The position numbers and the translations under genes were made by a program. Shown here one piece after another: positions 32,232 to 40,751 of a stretch of DNA of 64,000 nucleotides. Below the pieces are notes generated by a model that had not been told where the DNA came from, searched no databases, and saw nothing but the letters and a program-made list of their open reading frames with translations. Source of the stretch: Orlajensenia stereocauli (GTDB taxonomy: Bacteria; Actinomycetota; Actinomycetes; Actinomycetales; Microbacteriaceae); NCBI RefSeq assembly GCF_039548895.1, contig NZ_JBCLVG010000001.1; one strand, 5' to 3'. How positions within the stretch are numbered: position 1 is the first letter of the stretch; every line of letters starts with the position of its first letter.

Positions 32232-34799
32232 TCAGGCTTCTTTCGTGAGGGGAGCGGCGGGGAGCTCCCAGTCGGAGACGGGGTCGGCGCCGGATGCCGC
32301 CAGGCTGATGACCATGGTCAGCCCTCCGCCTGGAGTGGTCTCGGCCTCGAGAGTGCCGCCCATGCCCTCGACGAAGCCCTTGGCGATCGCGAGGCCCAGA
32401 CCGATTCCCGAGAGGTTGTCGGTGTCGCCCAGGCGCTGGAAGGCGACGAAGGAGTCGTCGCGGCGATCCTCGGGGATGCCGGGACCGTGATCTATGACGC
32501 GCAGCTGCACGCGCCCCCCGAACGTGCTGGCGGTGATGATGGGCACGGTGTCGTCGGGCGTGAAGCGCAGCGCGTTGGCGACGATGTTCACGATCGCGCG
32601 CTGGAGGAGCACGGCATCCGCTCGCACAGCAGGCACATCGTCGGCGAGATCGAGCTCGACCGCTCCCGGCGGCAGCTGCAGCTCATCGAGGACGAGGGGC
32701 AGCACGTCGTCCACGTCGACGTCGGCCAGGGTCACGCCCAGCACTCCGGCCTGCACGCGACTCACGTCGAGCAGGTTCGTGACGAGGGCGGCGAGGGCAT
32801 GCAGCGACACCTCCGCCGTCTCGAGCAGGGCAGCCCTGTCATCGTCATCGAGACGGATGCCGGCTGAACGCAGACTCGTCACCGCGGCGGTCGCCGATGC
32901 GAGTGGGCGGCGCAGGTCGTGGCCGACGGCGGCGAGCAGGGCGGTGCGCACTCTGTCCGCAGCGGCCAGCGGACCGATCTCCTCGGCCGTCGCGGCCAAG
33001 CGGGAGTGCTCGAGCCCAGCGGCGATCTGGGCGATGATCACACCCAGGAGGCGGCGGTCTGCGGCGTCGAGGTCACGACCGGAGAGCTTGAGGACCACGG
33101 CGCCCGTGACCGGGAGTGAGGTCGTCTGTACGGCAGCGACGGGGCCGACAGCAGCCCCGGTCGCGCCGATGGCGAGCTCGGGCTCGCCGTCCGAGTACAG
33201 CACGGTCTCACCGTCGAGCAGGCGCACCTCGGAGAGTCCGAACGCCTCGCGGGTGCGGGAGACGAGGGCCTGCAGGGCGTCGTCGCCGCGGAGCACACTG
33301 CCGGCGACGGTGGCGAGGAGTTCCGCCTCGCTCGTTCGACGTCGCGACAGCCGGCTCAGCTTCGCGGACTGATCGACGACGTAGCTGACGAGTGCGGCGA
33401 CCACCATGAACAATGCGAGCGCCAGCAGGTGCAGGGGATCGCTGATGGTGATGTGGTGCAGCGGGGCCACCAGGAAGAAGTCGAGGCTGAGACCCGACAG
33501 GACCGCGGCGAACATCGCGGGCCAGAAGCCTCCGATCAACGCGACCACGACGACGAGCAACTGGTAGCTCAGTACATCGCTCGCCATCGACGCATCGGAG
33601 TGGTTGGCCGACAGCAGCAGAGTGAGCAGTGGGCCGACCACCAGAGCGACGGCGAACCCCCACACCCGACGCCGACGCGTCAGTCCGCCGGTGAGCCGGG
33701 GAAGGGCGAAGCGGCCTCCGGCCTGGGCATGCGAGACGATGTGCACATCGATGTCGCCGGACTCGCGGATGACGGTCTGGCCGATGCCCTGCCCGCTTAG
33801 CAGCGCCGCGAGGCGACTTCGTCGACTGACGCCGATCACCAGTTGGGAGGCATCCGATGCGCGAGCGAAGTCGACGAGAGCGCGAGGCACGTCATCGCCG
33901 ACCACCTGGTGATAGGAACCGCCGAGCTGTTCGACGAGGGCACGCTGGCGGGCCAGTGACCCCGGGTGCGCTTCGCGCAGGCCGTCCTGGCTCATCACGT
34001 GCACGGCCAGGAGATCGCCTCCAGCAGATCGAGCCGCGATGCGGGCGCCCCGGCGCAGCAGCGTCTCGCCCTCAGGGCCTCCAGTGAGAGCGACCACGAC
34101 CCGCTCGCGTGCCTCCCATTTGGCGTCGATGCCCTGCTCGGCGCGGTAGCGCTTCAGAGAACTGTCGACCTCGTCGGCGAGCCACAGCAGTGCCAGTTCG
34201 CGCAGTGCGGTGAGGTTTCCGAGCCTGAAGTAGTTCGAGAGCGCGGCGTCGATGCGGGTGGCCGGGTAGACCTGGCCTTCGGAGAGGCGGTCACGGAGCG
34301 CCTGCGGGGCGAGGTCGACGACCTCGATCTGGTCGGCACCCCTGAGAACCGCATCCGGAATCGTCTCCCGCTGCACGACACCGGTGATCTGTTGCACGAC
34401 GTCGTTGAGTGAGGCGATGTGCTGGATGTTGACGGTGGAGTAGACGTTGATGCCGGCGTCGAGCAGCTCGTGCACGTCCTGCCAGCGTTTCTCGTTGCGG
34501 GAGCCCGGCGCATTCGTGTGGGCGAGCTCGTCGACGAGGGCGACCTCTGGGCGACGCGCCAGCACGGCATCGAGGTCCATCTCGGCGAGCACGACACCGC
34601 GGTGGTCGACCTGCGCGCGCGGCTGCACCTCGAAGCCCTCGAGCATCGCCGCCGTCGCCGCACGCCCGTGCGTCTCGACGACGGCCACGACGACGTCCTT
34701 GCCGGCCTCGACGAGGCGGCGGCCCTCCTCGAGCATCGCGTAGGTCTTGCCCACGCCTGGCGCCGCACCGAGGAGGACCCTCAATCGCCCGCGAGTCAC
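32232..34799 (-). CDS. kdpD: KdpD sensor histidine kinase
   Basis: Sensor of potassium limitation and turgor, 855 residues. Order of domains: KdpD domain with Walker A GAAPGVGKT (11-19), a universal-stress-like domain (about 215-340), four close transmembrane helices (about 370-470), a GAF-like part, the His kinase helix with His at about 628 in VGHDLRRPLAS, and an HATPase domain with GIGLGLAIAKGFVEGMGG. The first 30 codons begin right at the Walker domain, with no N-terminal extension. GTG overlaps the kdpC stop (GTGA). Confidence 0.95.
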   Translation of the reverse strand: MTRGRLRVLLGAAPGVGKTYAMLEEGRRLVEAGKDVVVAVVETHGRAATAAMLEGFEVQPRAQVDHRGVVLAEMDLDAVLARRPEVALVDELAHTNAPGSRNEKRWQDVHELLDAGINVYSTVNIQHIASLNDVVQQITGVVQRETIPDAVLRGADQIEVVDLAPQALRDRLSEGQVYPATRIDAALSNYFRLGNLTALRELALLWLADEVDSSLKRYRAEQGIDAKWEARERVVVALTGGPEGETLLRRGARIAARSAGGDLLAVHVMSQDGLREAHPGSLARQRALVEQLGGSYHQVVGDDVPRALVDFARASDASQLVIGVSRRSRLAALLSGQGIGQTVIRESGDIDVHIVSHAQAGGRFALPRLTGGLTRRRRVWGFAVALVVGPLLTLLLSANHSDASMASDVLSYQLLVVVVALIGGFWPAMFAAVLSGLSLDFFLVAPLHHITISDPLHLLALALFMVVAALVSYVVDQSAKLSRLSRRRTSEAELLATVAGSVLRGDDALQALVSRTREAFGLSEVRLLDGETVLYSDGEPELAIGATGAAVGPVAAVQTTSLPVTGAVVLKLSGRDLDAADRRLLGVIIAQIAAGLEHSRLAATAEEIGPLAAADRVRTALLAAVGHDLRRPLASATAAVTSLRSAGIRLDDDDRAALLETAEVSLHALAALVTNLLDVSRVQAGVLGVTLADVDVDDVLPLVLDELQLPPGAVELDLADDVPAVRADAVLLQRAIVNIVANALRFTPDDTVPIITASTFGGRVQLRVIDHGPGIPEDRRDDSFVAFQRLGDTDNLSGIGLGLAIAKGFVEGMGGTLEAETTPGGGLTMVISLAASGADPVSDWELPAAPLTKEA

Positions 34800-35413
34800 T
34801 GGTTACCCGTATCCATCTCTGCCAGGGCGATGTTCAACTGCAGCACGTTCACCGTCGGTTCGCCCAGATAGCCGAGGTCGCGTCCCTGAATCATAGACTC
34901 GACCAGCCCCGAGACCTCGGCGACTCCGAGGCCGCGGGCGTCGGCGACGCGCTGCACCTGCAGGCGCGCGTAGGCGGGGCTGATGTGCGGATCGAGTCCG
35001 GAGCCGGATGCCGTCACCGCATCGGCCGGGATGTCGTCGACCCGCACATCGTCGGCCTTCGCGATGGCAGCCTGCCTGTCGCCGACCGCAGCGCGCAGGT
35101 CGTCGTTGTTCGGGCCGAGGTTGCTGCCGCTGGATGCCGCGGCATCCCAGCCGTCGCCGGCGGCCGACGGGCGGGACTGGAACCATTCCGGCAGGGCGTT
35201 GCCGTCGGCATCCGTGAAGCCCTGACCGATGAGCGACGACCCGACGACCCTCCCGTCGACGCGTACGAGCGAGCCGTTGGCCTGGGCCGGGGCCGCGACC
35301 TGACCGATGACGGTGATCGCGAGGGGATAGAGCACTCCGAGGAGGAGGGTGAGCACGAGCATCGCGCGAATGGCGACCCAGTACTGGCGCGATGATCCGC
35401 GAAGGGGAGACAT
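34796..35413 (-). CDS. kdpC: Potassium-transporting ATPase subunit C
   Basis: Periplasm-facing assembly subunit of the KdpFABC pump, 205 residues. One N-terminal membrane helix (about 14-36, MLVLTLLLGVLYPLAITVIGQ) is followed by an extracytoplasmic domain with the family motifs WFQSRPSAAG, SGSNLGPNN and DAVTASGSGLDPHISPAYA. It is 20 bases after kdpB and overlaps kdpD by four bases. Confidence 0.96.
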   Translation of the reverse strand: MSPLRGSSRQYWVAIRAMLVLTLLLGVLYPLAITVIGQVAAPAQANGSLVRVDGRVVGSSLIGQGFTDADGNALPEWFQSRPSAAGDGWDAAASSGSNLGPNNDDLRAAVGDRQAAIAKADDVRVDDIPADAVTASGSGLDPHISPAYARLQVQRVADARGLGVAEVSGLVESMIQGRDLGYLGEPTVNVLQLNIALAEMDTGNQ

Positions 35414-35433
35414 GGGATGAAGTCCTTTGAGTG

Positions 35434-37653
35434 TCAGAAGCCGGGGAGCAGGCTCACGACGAGGTCGATGAGCTTGATGCCGATGAAGGGTGCGATCACG
35501 CCGCCGAGTCCGTAGACCAGCAGGTTGCGGCCGAGGATTCCGGATGCCGATGCCGCCCGGTACCGAACCCCGCGGAGGGCGAGCGGGATGAGGATCACGA
35601 TGATGACGGCGTTGAAGATGACGGCCGAGAGGATGGCGGATCCCGAGGAGTGCAGGTGCATCACGTTGAGGGCTGCGAGTCCCGGGAAGGCCCCAGCGAA
35701 CATCGCCGGGATGATGGCGAAGTACTTCGCCACGTCGTTCGCGATCGAGAACGTGGTGAGCGAGCCGCGGGTGATGAGCAGCTGCTTGCCGATACGTACG
35801 ATGTCGATGAGCTTGGTCGGGTCCGAGTCGAGGTCGACCATGTTGCCGGCCTCCTTCGCCGCCGACGTGCCCGTGTTCATCGCCACCCCGACGTCGGCCT
35901 GCGCGAGCGCCGGGGCATCGTTCGTGCCGTCGCCTGTCATGGCGACGAGGTTCCCGCCCTCCTGCTCGCGGCGGATGAGCGCCATCTTGTCCTCGGGTGT
36001 GGCCTCGGCCAGGTAGTCGTCGACCCCGGCCTCTGCAGCGATCGCCCTCGCGGTGAGCGGGTTGTCGCCCGTGATCATCACGGTGCGGATGCCCATGCGA
36101 CGCAGATCCGCGAAACGTTCGACCAGGCCCGTCTTCACGACGTCCTTCAGATGGATGACGCCGAGAATGCGCGCCTCACCTGTCGCGCTTCGGGTGGCGA
36201 CGACGAGCGGGGTTCCGCCCGACTCCGACACTCGAGTGACGAGCTGATCGAGTTCTGCGATGGTTCCGGATGCCGCAGGCCCGGCCGAGCGCACCCACTC
36301 GATGGCCATCGACGCGGCACCCTTCCGCACCATGGAGCCGTCGGCGTAGTCGACGCCGCTCATGCGCGTCTGTGCCGTGAACGGCACCACCTCGCCTGCA
36401 GGGTTGTCGTCGGCGGCGGATGCCGCACGCGACGCGGCGCCGGCGCCGGTGTCGCCAGCCAGCCGATCGGCGAGGTCGACGACGGACCGGCCCTCCGGCG
36501 TCGGGTCGCTCAGCGACGACGCGCGTGCGGCGGCCGCCAGCTCGGCGGCGGTGACTCCCGACACGGCCAGGAACTCCGATGCCTGGCGGTTGCCGTAGGT
36601 GATGGTTCCGGTCTTGTCGAGCAGGAGCGTCGTGACATCTCCGGCCGCCTCGACCGCGCGTCCGGACATGGCCAGTACGTTGTGCTGCACGAGCCGGTCC
36701 ATGCCCGCGATGCCGATGGCGGAGAGCAGCGCGCCGATGGTGGTCGGGATGAGGCACACCAGCAGGGCGATGAGGACCGGAACGCTGGGGGCGGCATCCG
36801 AGTATCCGGCGATGGGCCCGATGGTGAGCACGACCACGAGGAAGACGATCGAGAGTGTCGCCAGCAGGATGTTCAGTGCGATCTCGTTCGGGGTCTTCTG
36901 CCGCGAGGCTCCCTCGACCAGCCGGATCATCCTGTCGACGAAGGTCTCGCCCGGCTTCGAGGTGATGCGCACGACGATGCGGTCGGAGAGCACGCGGGTT
37001 CCGCCGGTGACAGCGCTACGGTCTCCGCCGGACTCGCGCACCACTGGAGCCGACTCTCCCGTGATCGCCGATTCGTCGACGGAGGCGATGCCCCAGACGA
37101 TGTCGCCGTCGCCGGGGATCAGCTCACCCGCGACGACCACCACGGTGTCGCCGAGATGCAGGTCGGCGGATGCCGTCTCCTCGATGATCGCGCGCTCAGC
37201 AGCGGCATCCGTCATTGCGTCGTAGGCGAGAATTCGCTGCGCAACTGTGGTCGTGCGTGTCGCGCGGAGGCTCTGAGCCTGCGCCTTGCCGCGCCCCTCG
37301 GCCACAGCTTCAGCCAGGTTCGCGAAGATCACGGTCAGCCAGAGCCAGATCGCTATGGCGATGGTGAAGGTTGGCGCCATCACGGTGCCACCCGACTCGC
37401 GCGACCCGGCGACGAACGGCTCGACGACAGCGTGCAGGGTGGTGAGTGCAGCTCCCACCTCGACGATGAACATGACGGGGTTCCGCCACATCGATCGCGG
37501 GTCGAGCTTGCGCAGCGCACCGGGAAGCGCGCTGACGAGCTGGCGGGCCGAGAAGGCGCCACCCTCCGTCTTCGACGACTGCGGCTGCGCCGGTGCCTGA
37601 GCGGGGGTCGAGCGGGGGCCGGATCCCGGGGTCGGTTCGGTGATGGTGGACAT
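35434..37653 (-). CDS. kdpB: Potassium-transporting P-type ATPase subunit B
   Basis: Energising subunit of the pump, 739 residues. It has the phosphorylation motif DKTGTITYGN (Asp at about 346), the regulatory TGES loop, MTGDGTNDAPALAQADVGVAMN in the P domain, and membrane helices at about 55-100, 240-300 and 600-735. The N-terminal 25 residues are a Pro/Ser-rich extension. It overlaps nothing; two bases separate it from kdpA. Confidence 0.97.
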   Translation of the reverse strand: MSTITEPTPGSGPRSTPAQAPAQPQSSKTEGGAFSARQLVSALPGALRKLDPRSMWRNPVMFIVEVGAALTTLHAVVEPFVAGSRESGGTVMAPTFTIAIAIWLWLTVIFANLAEAVAEGRGKAQAQSLRATRTTTVAQRILAYDAMTDAAAERAIIEETASADLHLGDTVVVVAGELIPGDGDIVWGIASVDESAITGESAPVVRESGGDRSAVTGGTRVLSDRIVVRITSKPGETFVDRMIRLVEGASRQKTPNEIALNILLATLSIVFLVVVLTIGPIAGYSDAAPSVPVLIALLVCLIPTTIGALLSAIGIAGMDRLVQHNVLAMSGRAVEAAGDVTTLLLDKTGTITYGNRQASEFLAVSGVTAAELAAAARASSLSDPTPEGRSVVDLADRLAGDTGAGAASRAASAADDNPAGEVVPFTAQTRMSGVDYADGSMVRKGAASMAIEWVRSAGPAASGTIAELDQLVTRVSESGGTPLVVATRSATGEARILGVIHLKDVVKTGLVERFADLRRMGIRTVMITGDNPLTARAIAAEAGVDDYLAEATPEDKMALIRREQEGGNLVAMTGDGTNDAPALAQADVGVAMNTGTSAAKEAGNMVDLDSDPTKLIDIVRIGKQLLITRGSLTTFSIANDVAKYFAIIPAMFAGAFPGLAALNVMHLHSSGSAILSAVIFNAVIIVILIPLALRGVRYRAASASGILGRNLLVYGLGGVIAPFIGIKLIDLVVSLLPGF

Positions 37654-37655
37654 GA

Positions 37656-39332
37656 TCAGTTCAGCCCTTCAGCCAGGGGACCCAGCGCGAGTACGGGGAA
37701 GTAGGTGAGTGCCGACACGATGAGTACGGTGCCGACGAGCAGGCCGACGAACAGCGGCTTGTGCGTGGGCAGGGTGCCCGAGGTGACCGGAACCCTGTCC
37801 TGCGCCGCCAAGGAGCCGGCGAGGGCGAGCACGAACAGGATCGGCAGGAAGCGCCCGAGGAACATCGCCACGGCGAGTGCCGTGTTGAACCACGGTGTGT
37901 TCGCGGTGAGCCCGGCGAAGGCCGACCCGTTGTTGTTGCCGGCCGAGGTGAAGGCGTAGAGCACCTCCGAGTAGCCGTGCAGGCCGGCATTCCAGATCGA
38001 CGTGCCTTCCACGTCGGCTCGCACGGCCGGGATGGCGAAGCTGAGCGCTGTGCCGAGGAGTACGAGGGTGGGCGTGACGAGGATGTAGAGGCTGGCGAGC
38101 TTGATCTCCCGGGTGCCGATCTTCTTGCCCAGGTACTCCGGCGTTCGCCCGACCATGAGTCCGGCGAGGAAGACAGCGATGATCGCGACGACCAGCAGCC
38201 CGTAGAGTCCTGCTCCCACGCCGCCGGGGGCGACCTCGCCGAGCATCATGTTGATCATCGCCATGCCCCCACCGAGGGGGGTGTACGAGTCGTGCATCGA
38301 GTTGACTGCGCCGGTCGACGTCAGGGTGCTCGTCGTGCCGAAGATCGTCGAACCGACGATTCCGAAGCGCTGCTCCTTGCCCTCCATGGCGCCACCGGCG
38401 AGGCTCGTGGCCGAGCCGGAACCTGCGAGTTCGAAGGCTGTCATGGCCGACACGGACACCAGGAAGAAGGCCACCATCGTGGCGAGGATCGCGTAGCCCT
38501 GACGCCTGTCGCCGACCATCGTGCCGAAGGTGCGCGGCAGCGAGAACGGGATGACGAGCATCAGGAAGATCTCGACAAGGTTAGTCCACCCCGTCGGGTT
38601 CTCGAACGGATGCGCGGAATTGGCGTTGAAGAAGCCGCCGCCGTTCGTTCCCAGCAGCTTGATCGCCTCCTGCGATGCCACGGGCCCGCCCGGGATCGAT
38701 TGGGCTCCGCCCGTCAGCGTGGCGGCATCCGTGTAGTCGGAGACGTTCTGGATGACCCCGCCGATGATCAGCACCACGGCGAAGATCGCTGCAAGTGGAA
38801 GCAGGATGCGGATGGTCCCGCGGAACAGGTCGACCCAGAAGTTGCCGATGGTGGAGCTCGACCGGCGCACGAAACTGCGCACGAGTGCCACGGCCACGGC
38901 GATGCCGACGGCGGCGGAGACGAAGTTCTGCACGGCGAGGCCGATCAGCTGCACCGTGTAGCCGATGGTGAGTTCGGGGGAGTACGACTGCCAGTTGGTG
39001 TTCGTGACGAAGGAGATCGCCGTGTTGAAGGCGAGGTTCTCCGGCACTGCGGGAAGACCGAGCGCGTATGGCAGGAACTCCTGAAGGCGCTGCACGGCGT
39101 AGACGAGAACGATGCCGACGGCCGAGAACGCGATGACCCCGCGGAAGTAGCTCGGCCAGGCCTGGTCGGAGTCGCTCTTCACCCCGATGAAACGGTAGAG
39201 GCCGCGTTCGACGGCGAGGTCCTTGCTGGAGGTGTAGACGGAGGCCATGTAATCGCCGAGGGGGCGGTAGGCGAGTCCGAGCAGCAGGCCGAGAGTGGCG
39301 AGCTGGAGGATGAGCAGCACGAGCGGCGGCAT
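37656..39332 (-). CDS. kdpA: Potassium-transporting ATPase subunit A
   Basis: Channel-like potassium-binding subunit, 558 residues with ten transmembrane helices. Selectivity-loop repeats typical of KdpA are visible: FVTNTNWQSY, LLGTNGGGFFNANSAHPFENP, SMHDSYTPLGG and FTSAGNNNGSAFAGL. ATG at 39332 abuts the kdpF stop. The pump imports K+ at very low external concentration. Confidence 0.97.
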   Translation of the reverse strand: MPPLVLLILQLATLGLLLGLAYRPLGDYMASVYTSSKDLAVERGLYRFIGVKSDSDQAWPSYFRGVIAFSAVGIVLVYAVQRLQEFLPYALGLPAVPENLAFNTAISFVTNTNWQSYSPELTIGYTVQLIGLAVQNFVSAAVGIAVAVALVRSFVRRSSSTIGNFWVDLFRGTIRILLPLAAIFAVVLIIGGVIQNVSDYTDAATLTGGAQSIPGGPVASQEAIKLLGTNGGGFFNANSAHPFENPTGWTNLVEIFLMLVIPFSLPRTFGTMVGDRRQGYAILATMVAFFLVSVSAMTAFELAGSGSATSLAGGAMEGKEQRFGIVGSTIFGTTSTLTSTGAVNSMHDSYTPLGGGMAMINMMLGEVAPGGVGAGLYGLLVVAIIAVFLAGLMVGRTPEYLGKKIGTREIKLASLYILVTPTLVLLGTALSFAIPAVRADVEGTSIWNAGLHGYSEVLYAFTSAGNNNGSAFAGLTANTPWFNTALAVAMFLGRFLPILFVLALAGSLAAQDRVPVTSGTLPTHKPLFVGLLVGTVLIVSALTYFPVLALGPLAEGLN

Positions 39333-39422
39333 CTAGAAGCGCTCCGGGTGCAGCAGCGCGACCACGAGGTAGGCCAAGGCGGCGATGCCGAGAAGGCCGG
39401 CGAGGATGTCGACGGCGATCAC
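39333..39422 (-). CDS. kdpF: KdpF, small stabilising subunit of Kdp ATPase
   Basis: A 29-residue single-helix membrane peptide that stabilises the pump in the membrane. It starts at GTG 39422 and ends ALLHPERF, the typical KdpF C-terminus (LLxPExF). The start overlaps the stop of the upstream microprotein (GTGA) and its stop abuts kdpA. Confidence 0.9.
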   Translation of the reverse strand: MIAVDILAGLLGIAALAYLVVALLHPERF

Positions 39423-39502
39423 AGCCGTTCCACCCCTCGAGCGATGAGGGTCACGAGCGCGACGAGCGCGACGATCCCTCCGATGAAGACGATGTCGAGC
39501 AC
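39419..39502 (-). CDS. 27-residue membrane microprotein ahead of kdpF
   Basis: A GTG-initiated reading frame of 27 codons encoding a single hydrophobic helix: MLDIVFIGGIVALVALV, then TLIARGVERL. A ribosome site (GGAAGAG) lies about seven bases upstream, and the stop overlaps the kdpF start as GTGA, the same coupling seen at kdpC-kdpD. The acidic N-terminus and Arg-rich C-terminus suggest an N-out, C-in helix. It could be an extra Kdp subunit or a regulator. I do not recognise a named family. Confidence 0.7.
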   Translation of the reverse strand: MLDIVFIGGIVALVALVTLIARGVERL

Positions 39503-39526
39503 GAGGATCTCTTCCGATGAAGACCG

Positions 39527-39548
39527 TGCGCACGGGATGCCGTGCGCA
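39527..39548 (-). terminator. Hairpin between ppgK and the kdp operon
   Basis: TGCGCACGG (39527-39535) pairs perfectly with CCGTGCGCA (39540-39548) around GATG. It is positioned to end ppgK transcription or to act in the kdp leader. No T-run follows. The rest of 39503-39649 shows no further recognisable site. Confidence 0.5.
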
Positions 39549-39649
39549 GTGGCTGCGTGGCCACCTGCTTCATCGAACCCGTCTCAGGGCGAGCGGATGC
39601 CGGTCCTCACGGCATCCTGACGGTGAGCGCCGGAACGCTCACGGGTTCC

Positions 39650-40426
39650 TCACTGCGCGGGCGCTCCACCGACGCCGAGGGCGACAGCGAGGGCTGCAGC
39701 GCCCAGGATGCCCGCGTTGTTGCGGTGCACTGCCGGCACGATCTTCGTGTTCAGCTCGAGGAAGGGGAGGAACTCCTCGTAGTTCTTCGAGACGCCGCCG
39801 CCGACCACGAACAGGTCGGGGGTGAAGAGCATCTCGAGGTGGCTGTAGTACTTCTGCAGGCGCTTGGCCCAGTGCTTCCAGTCGAGCTCCTCGCGCTCCA
39901 TGGCGGAGTACGCGGCCTTGCTCTCGGCATCGTGGCCGTTGAGCTCGAGGTGGCCGAGCTCGGTGTTGGGAACAAGCACACCGTCATTGATGAGGGCACT
40001 GCCGATGCCGGTGCCGAGCGTGGTGAGCAGGACGACGCCCGGAACGTCCTTGGCGGCGCCGAAACGGGCCTCTGCGTAGCCTGCGGCATCCGCATCGTTG
40101 ACGAAGTGGATGTCTCGACCGAGTTCCTTCTCGAACAGCTTCTCGGCCTCGAGGCCGATCCACTTCTTCGATACGTTCGCGGCCGACATGGTGCGCCCGT
40201 TCTTCACGACGGCAGGGAAGCAGACGCCGACGGCGAGTCCGTCGGCGTGCTTGTCGAGCTTGGCGAGCAGCTCCGTGGCGGTCGCGACGATGTCGTCGGG
40301 CTCACCTCCCTTGGGTGTGGAGAGCTTGATGCGGTCCGTCACCAGTTCGCCGGTCGAGAGATCGACCACTGCTCCCTTGATGCCGGTGCCGCCGATGTCG
40401 ATCCCGATCGCGTGCTGCGCTGCCAT
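39650..40426 (-). CDS. ppgK: Polyphosphate glucokinase
   Basis: Phosphorylates glucose using polyphosphate or ATP, an actinobacterial hallmark. It is a 258-residue ROK-family protein with the phosphate motif GIDIGGTGIKGAVVD at 8-22, the catalytic Asp in FVNDADAAGYAE, TTLGTGIGSALI, and ELGHLELNGHDAE. The C-terminal GGGVSKNYEEF is usual. The ATG is preceded by a leaderless-type -10 element and diverges from a small gene across 40 bases. Confidence 0.93.
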   Translation of the reverse strand: MAAQHAIGIDIGGTGIKGAVVDLSTGELVTDRIKLSTPKGGEPDDIVATATELLAKLDKHADGLAVGVCFPAVVKNGRTMSAANVSKKWIGLEAEKLFEKELGRDIHFVNDADAAGYAEARFGAAKDVPGVVLLTTLGTGIGSALINDGVLVPNTELGHLELNGHDAESKAAYSAMEREELDWKHWAKRLQKYYSHLEMLFTPDLFVVGGGVSKNYEEFLPFLELNTKIVPAVHRNNAGILGAAALAVALGVGGAPAQ

Positions 40427-40432
40427 GACAGC

Positions 40433-40460
40433 AGACTATCGGGACGCCCGGTCGTAAGAT
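40433..40460. promoter_or_regulatory. Back-to-back leaderless promoters, ppgK / small protein
   Basis: Minus-strand TAGTCT (40438-40433) ends six bases before the ppgK ATG; plus-strand TAAGAT (40455-40460) ends six bases before the ATG at 40467. There are 40 bases between start codons and 16 between hexamers, exactly as at 8301-8340. Confidence 0.65.
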
Positions 40461-40466
40461 CGCACT

Positions 40467-40655
40467 ATGGCCTCAGACCTCGAGCACAAGTACTGGTACA
40501 ACATGAAGACCGGCGCCGTCGAGCACGGTTTCGAGTCGGCTTCGGCAGAGCGCGTCGGCCCGTTCGACACCCACGCCGAGGCCGAGCACGCACTCGAGAA
40601 GTTGCGTGAGAACAGCGCCAAGTGGGCTGAAGAGGACGCGGCCGACAACCGCTGA
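40467..40655 (+). CDS. Small SPOR-like conserved actinobacterial protein
   Basis: A 62-residue soluble protein with no membrane segment. The core EHKYWYNMKTGAVEHG followed by VGPFDTHAEAEHALEKL matches a short family often labelled SPOR-domain-like in actinobacteria; the GPF...A..AL pattern resembles half of a SPOR fold. Function unknown. The start is fixed by the -10 element six bases upstream. Confidence 0.75.
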   Translation: MASDLEHKYWYNMKTGAVEHGFESASAERVGPFDTHAEAEHALEKLRENSAKWAEEDAADNR

Positions 40656-40662
40656 CCCGTTT

Positions 40663-40738
40663 GCTGAGACCCGGACGAAGTCCGCGGTCCAAGCGCACTG
40701 ACGGGCGCTTCGACCGCGCGATGCGCGCGGGCCTCAGC
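40663..40738. repeat. Dispersed long imperfect palindrome, copy 2
   Basis: Arms 40663-40695 and 40706-40738 pair around a ten-base centre. The blocks GGACGAAGTCCGCGGTC and CGCTTCGACCGCG are shared with the element at 5632. It sits between two convergent genes and may terminate both. Confidence 0.75.
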
Positions 40739-40751
40739 GGGCGGACGGCCC

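Noticed and set aside
35431..37704. Long plus-strand frame over kdpB
   Set aside because: Same GC-driven shadow effect; kdpB on the minus strand is complete with all motifs.
37761..39620. Long plus-strand frame over kdpA
   Set aside because: Highly charged Glu/Arg/Gly composition with no motif; kdpA and kdpF on the minus strand explain the region.
39503..39649. c-di-AMP or other riboswitch before kdp
   Set aside because: Only a small 9-bp hairpin is visible; the gap is too short and shows none of the conserved riboswitch blocks.
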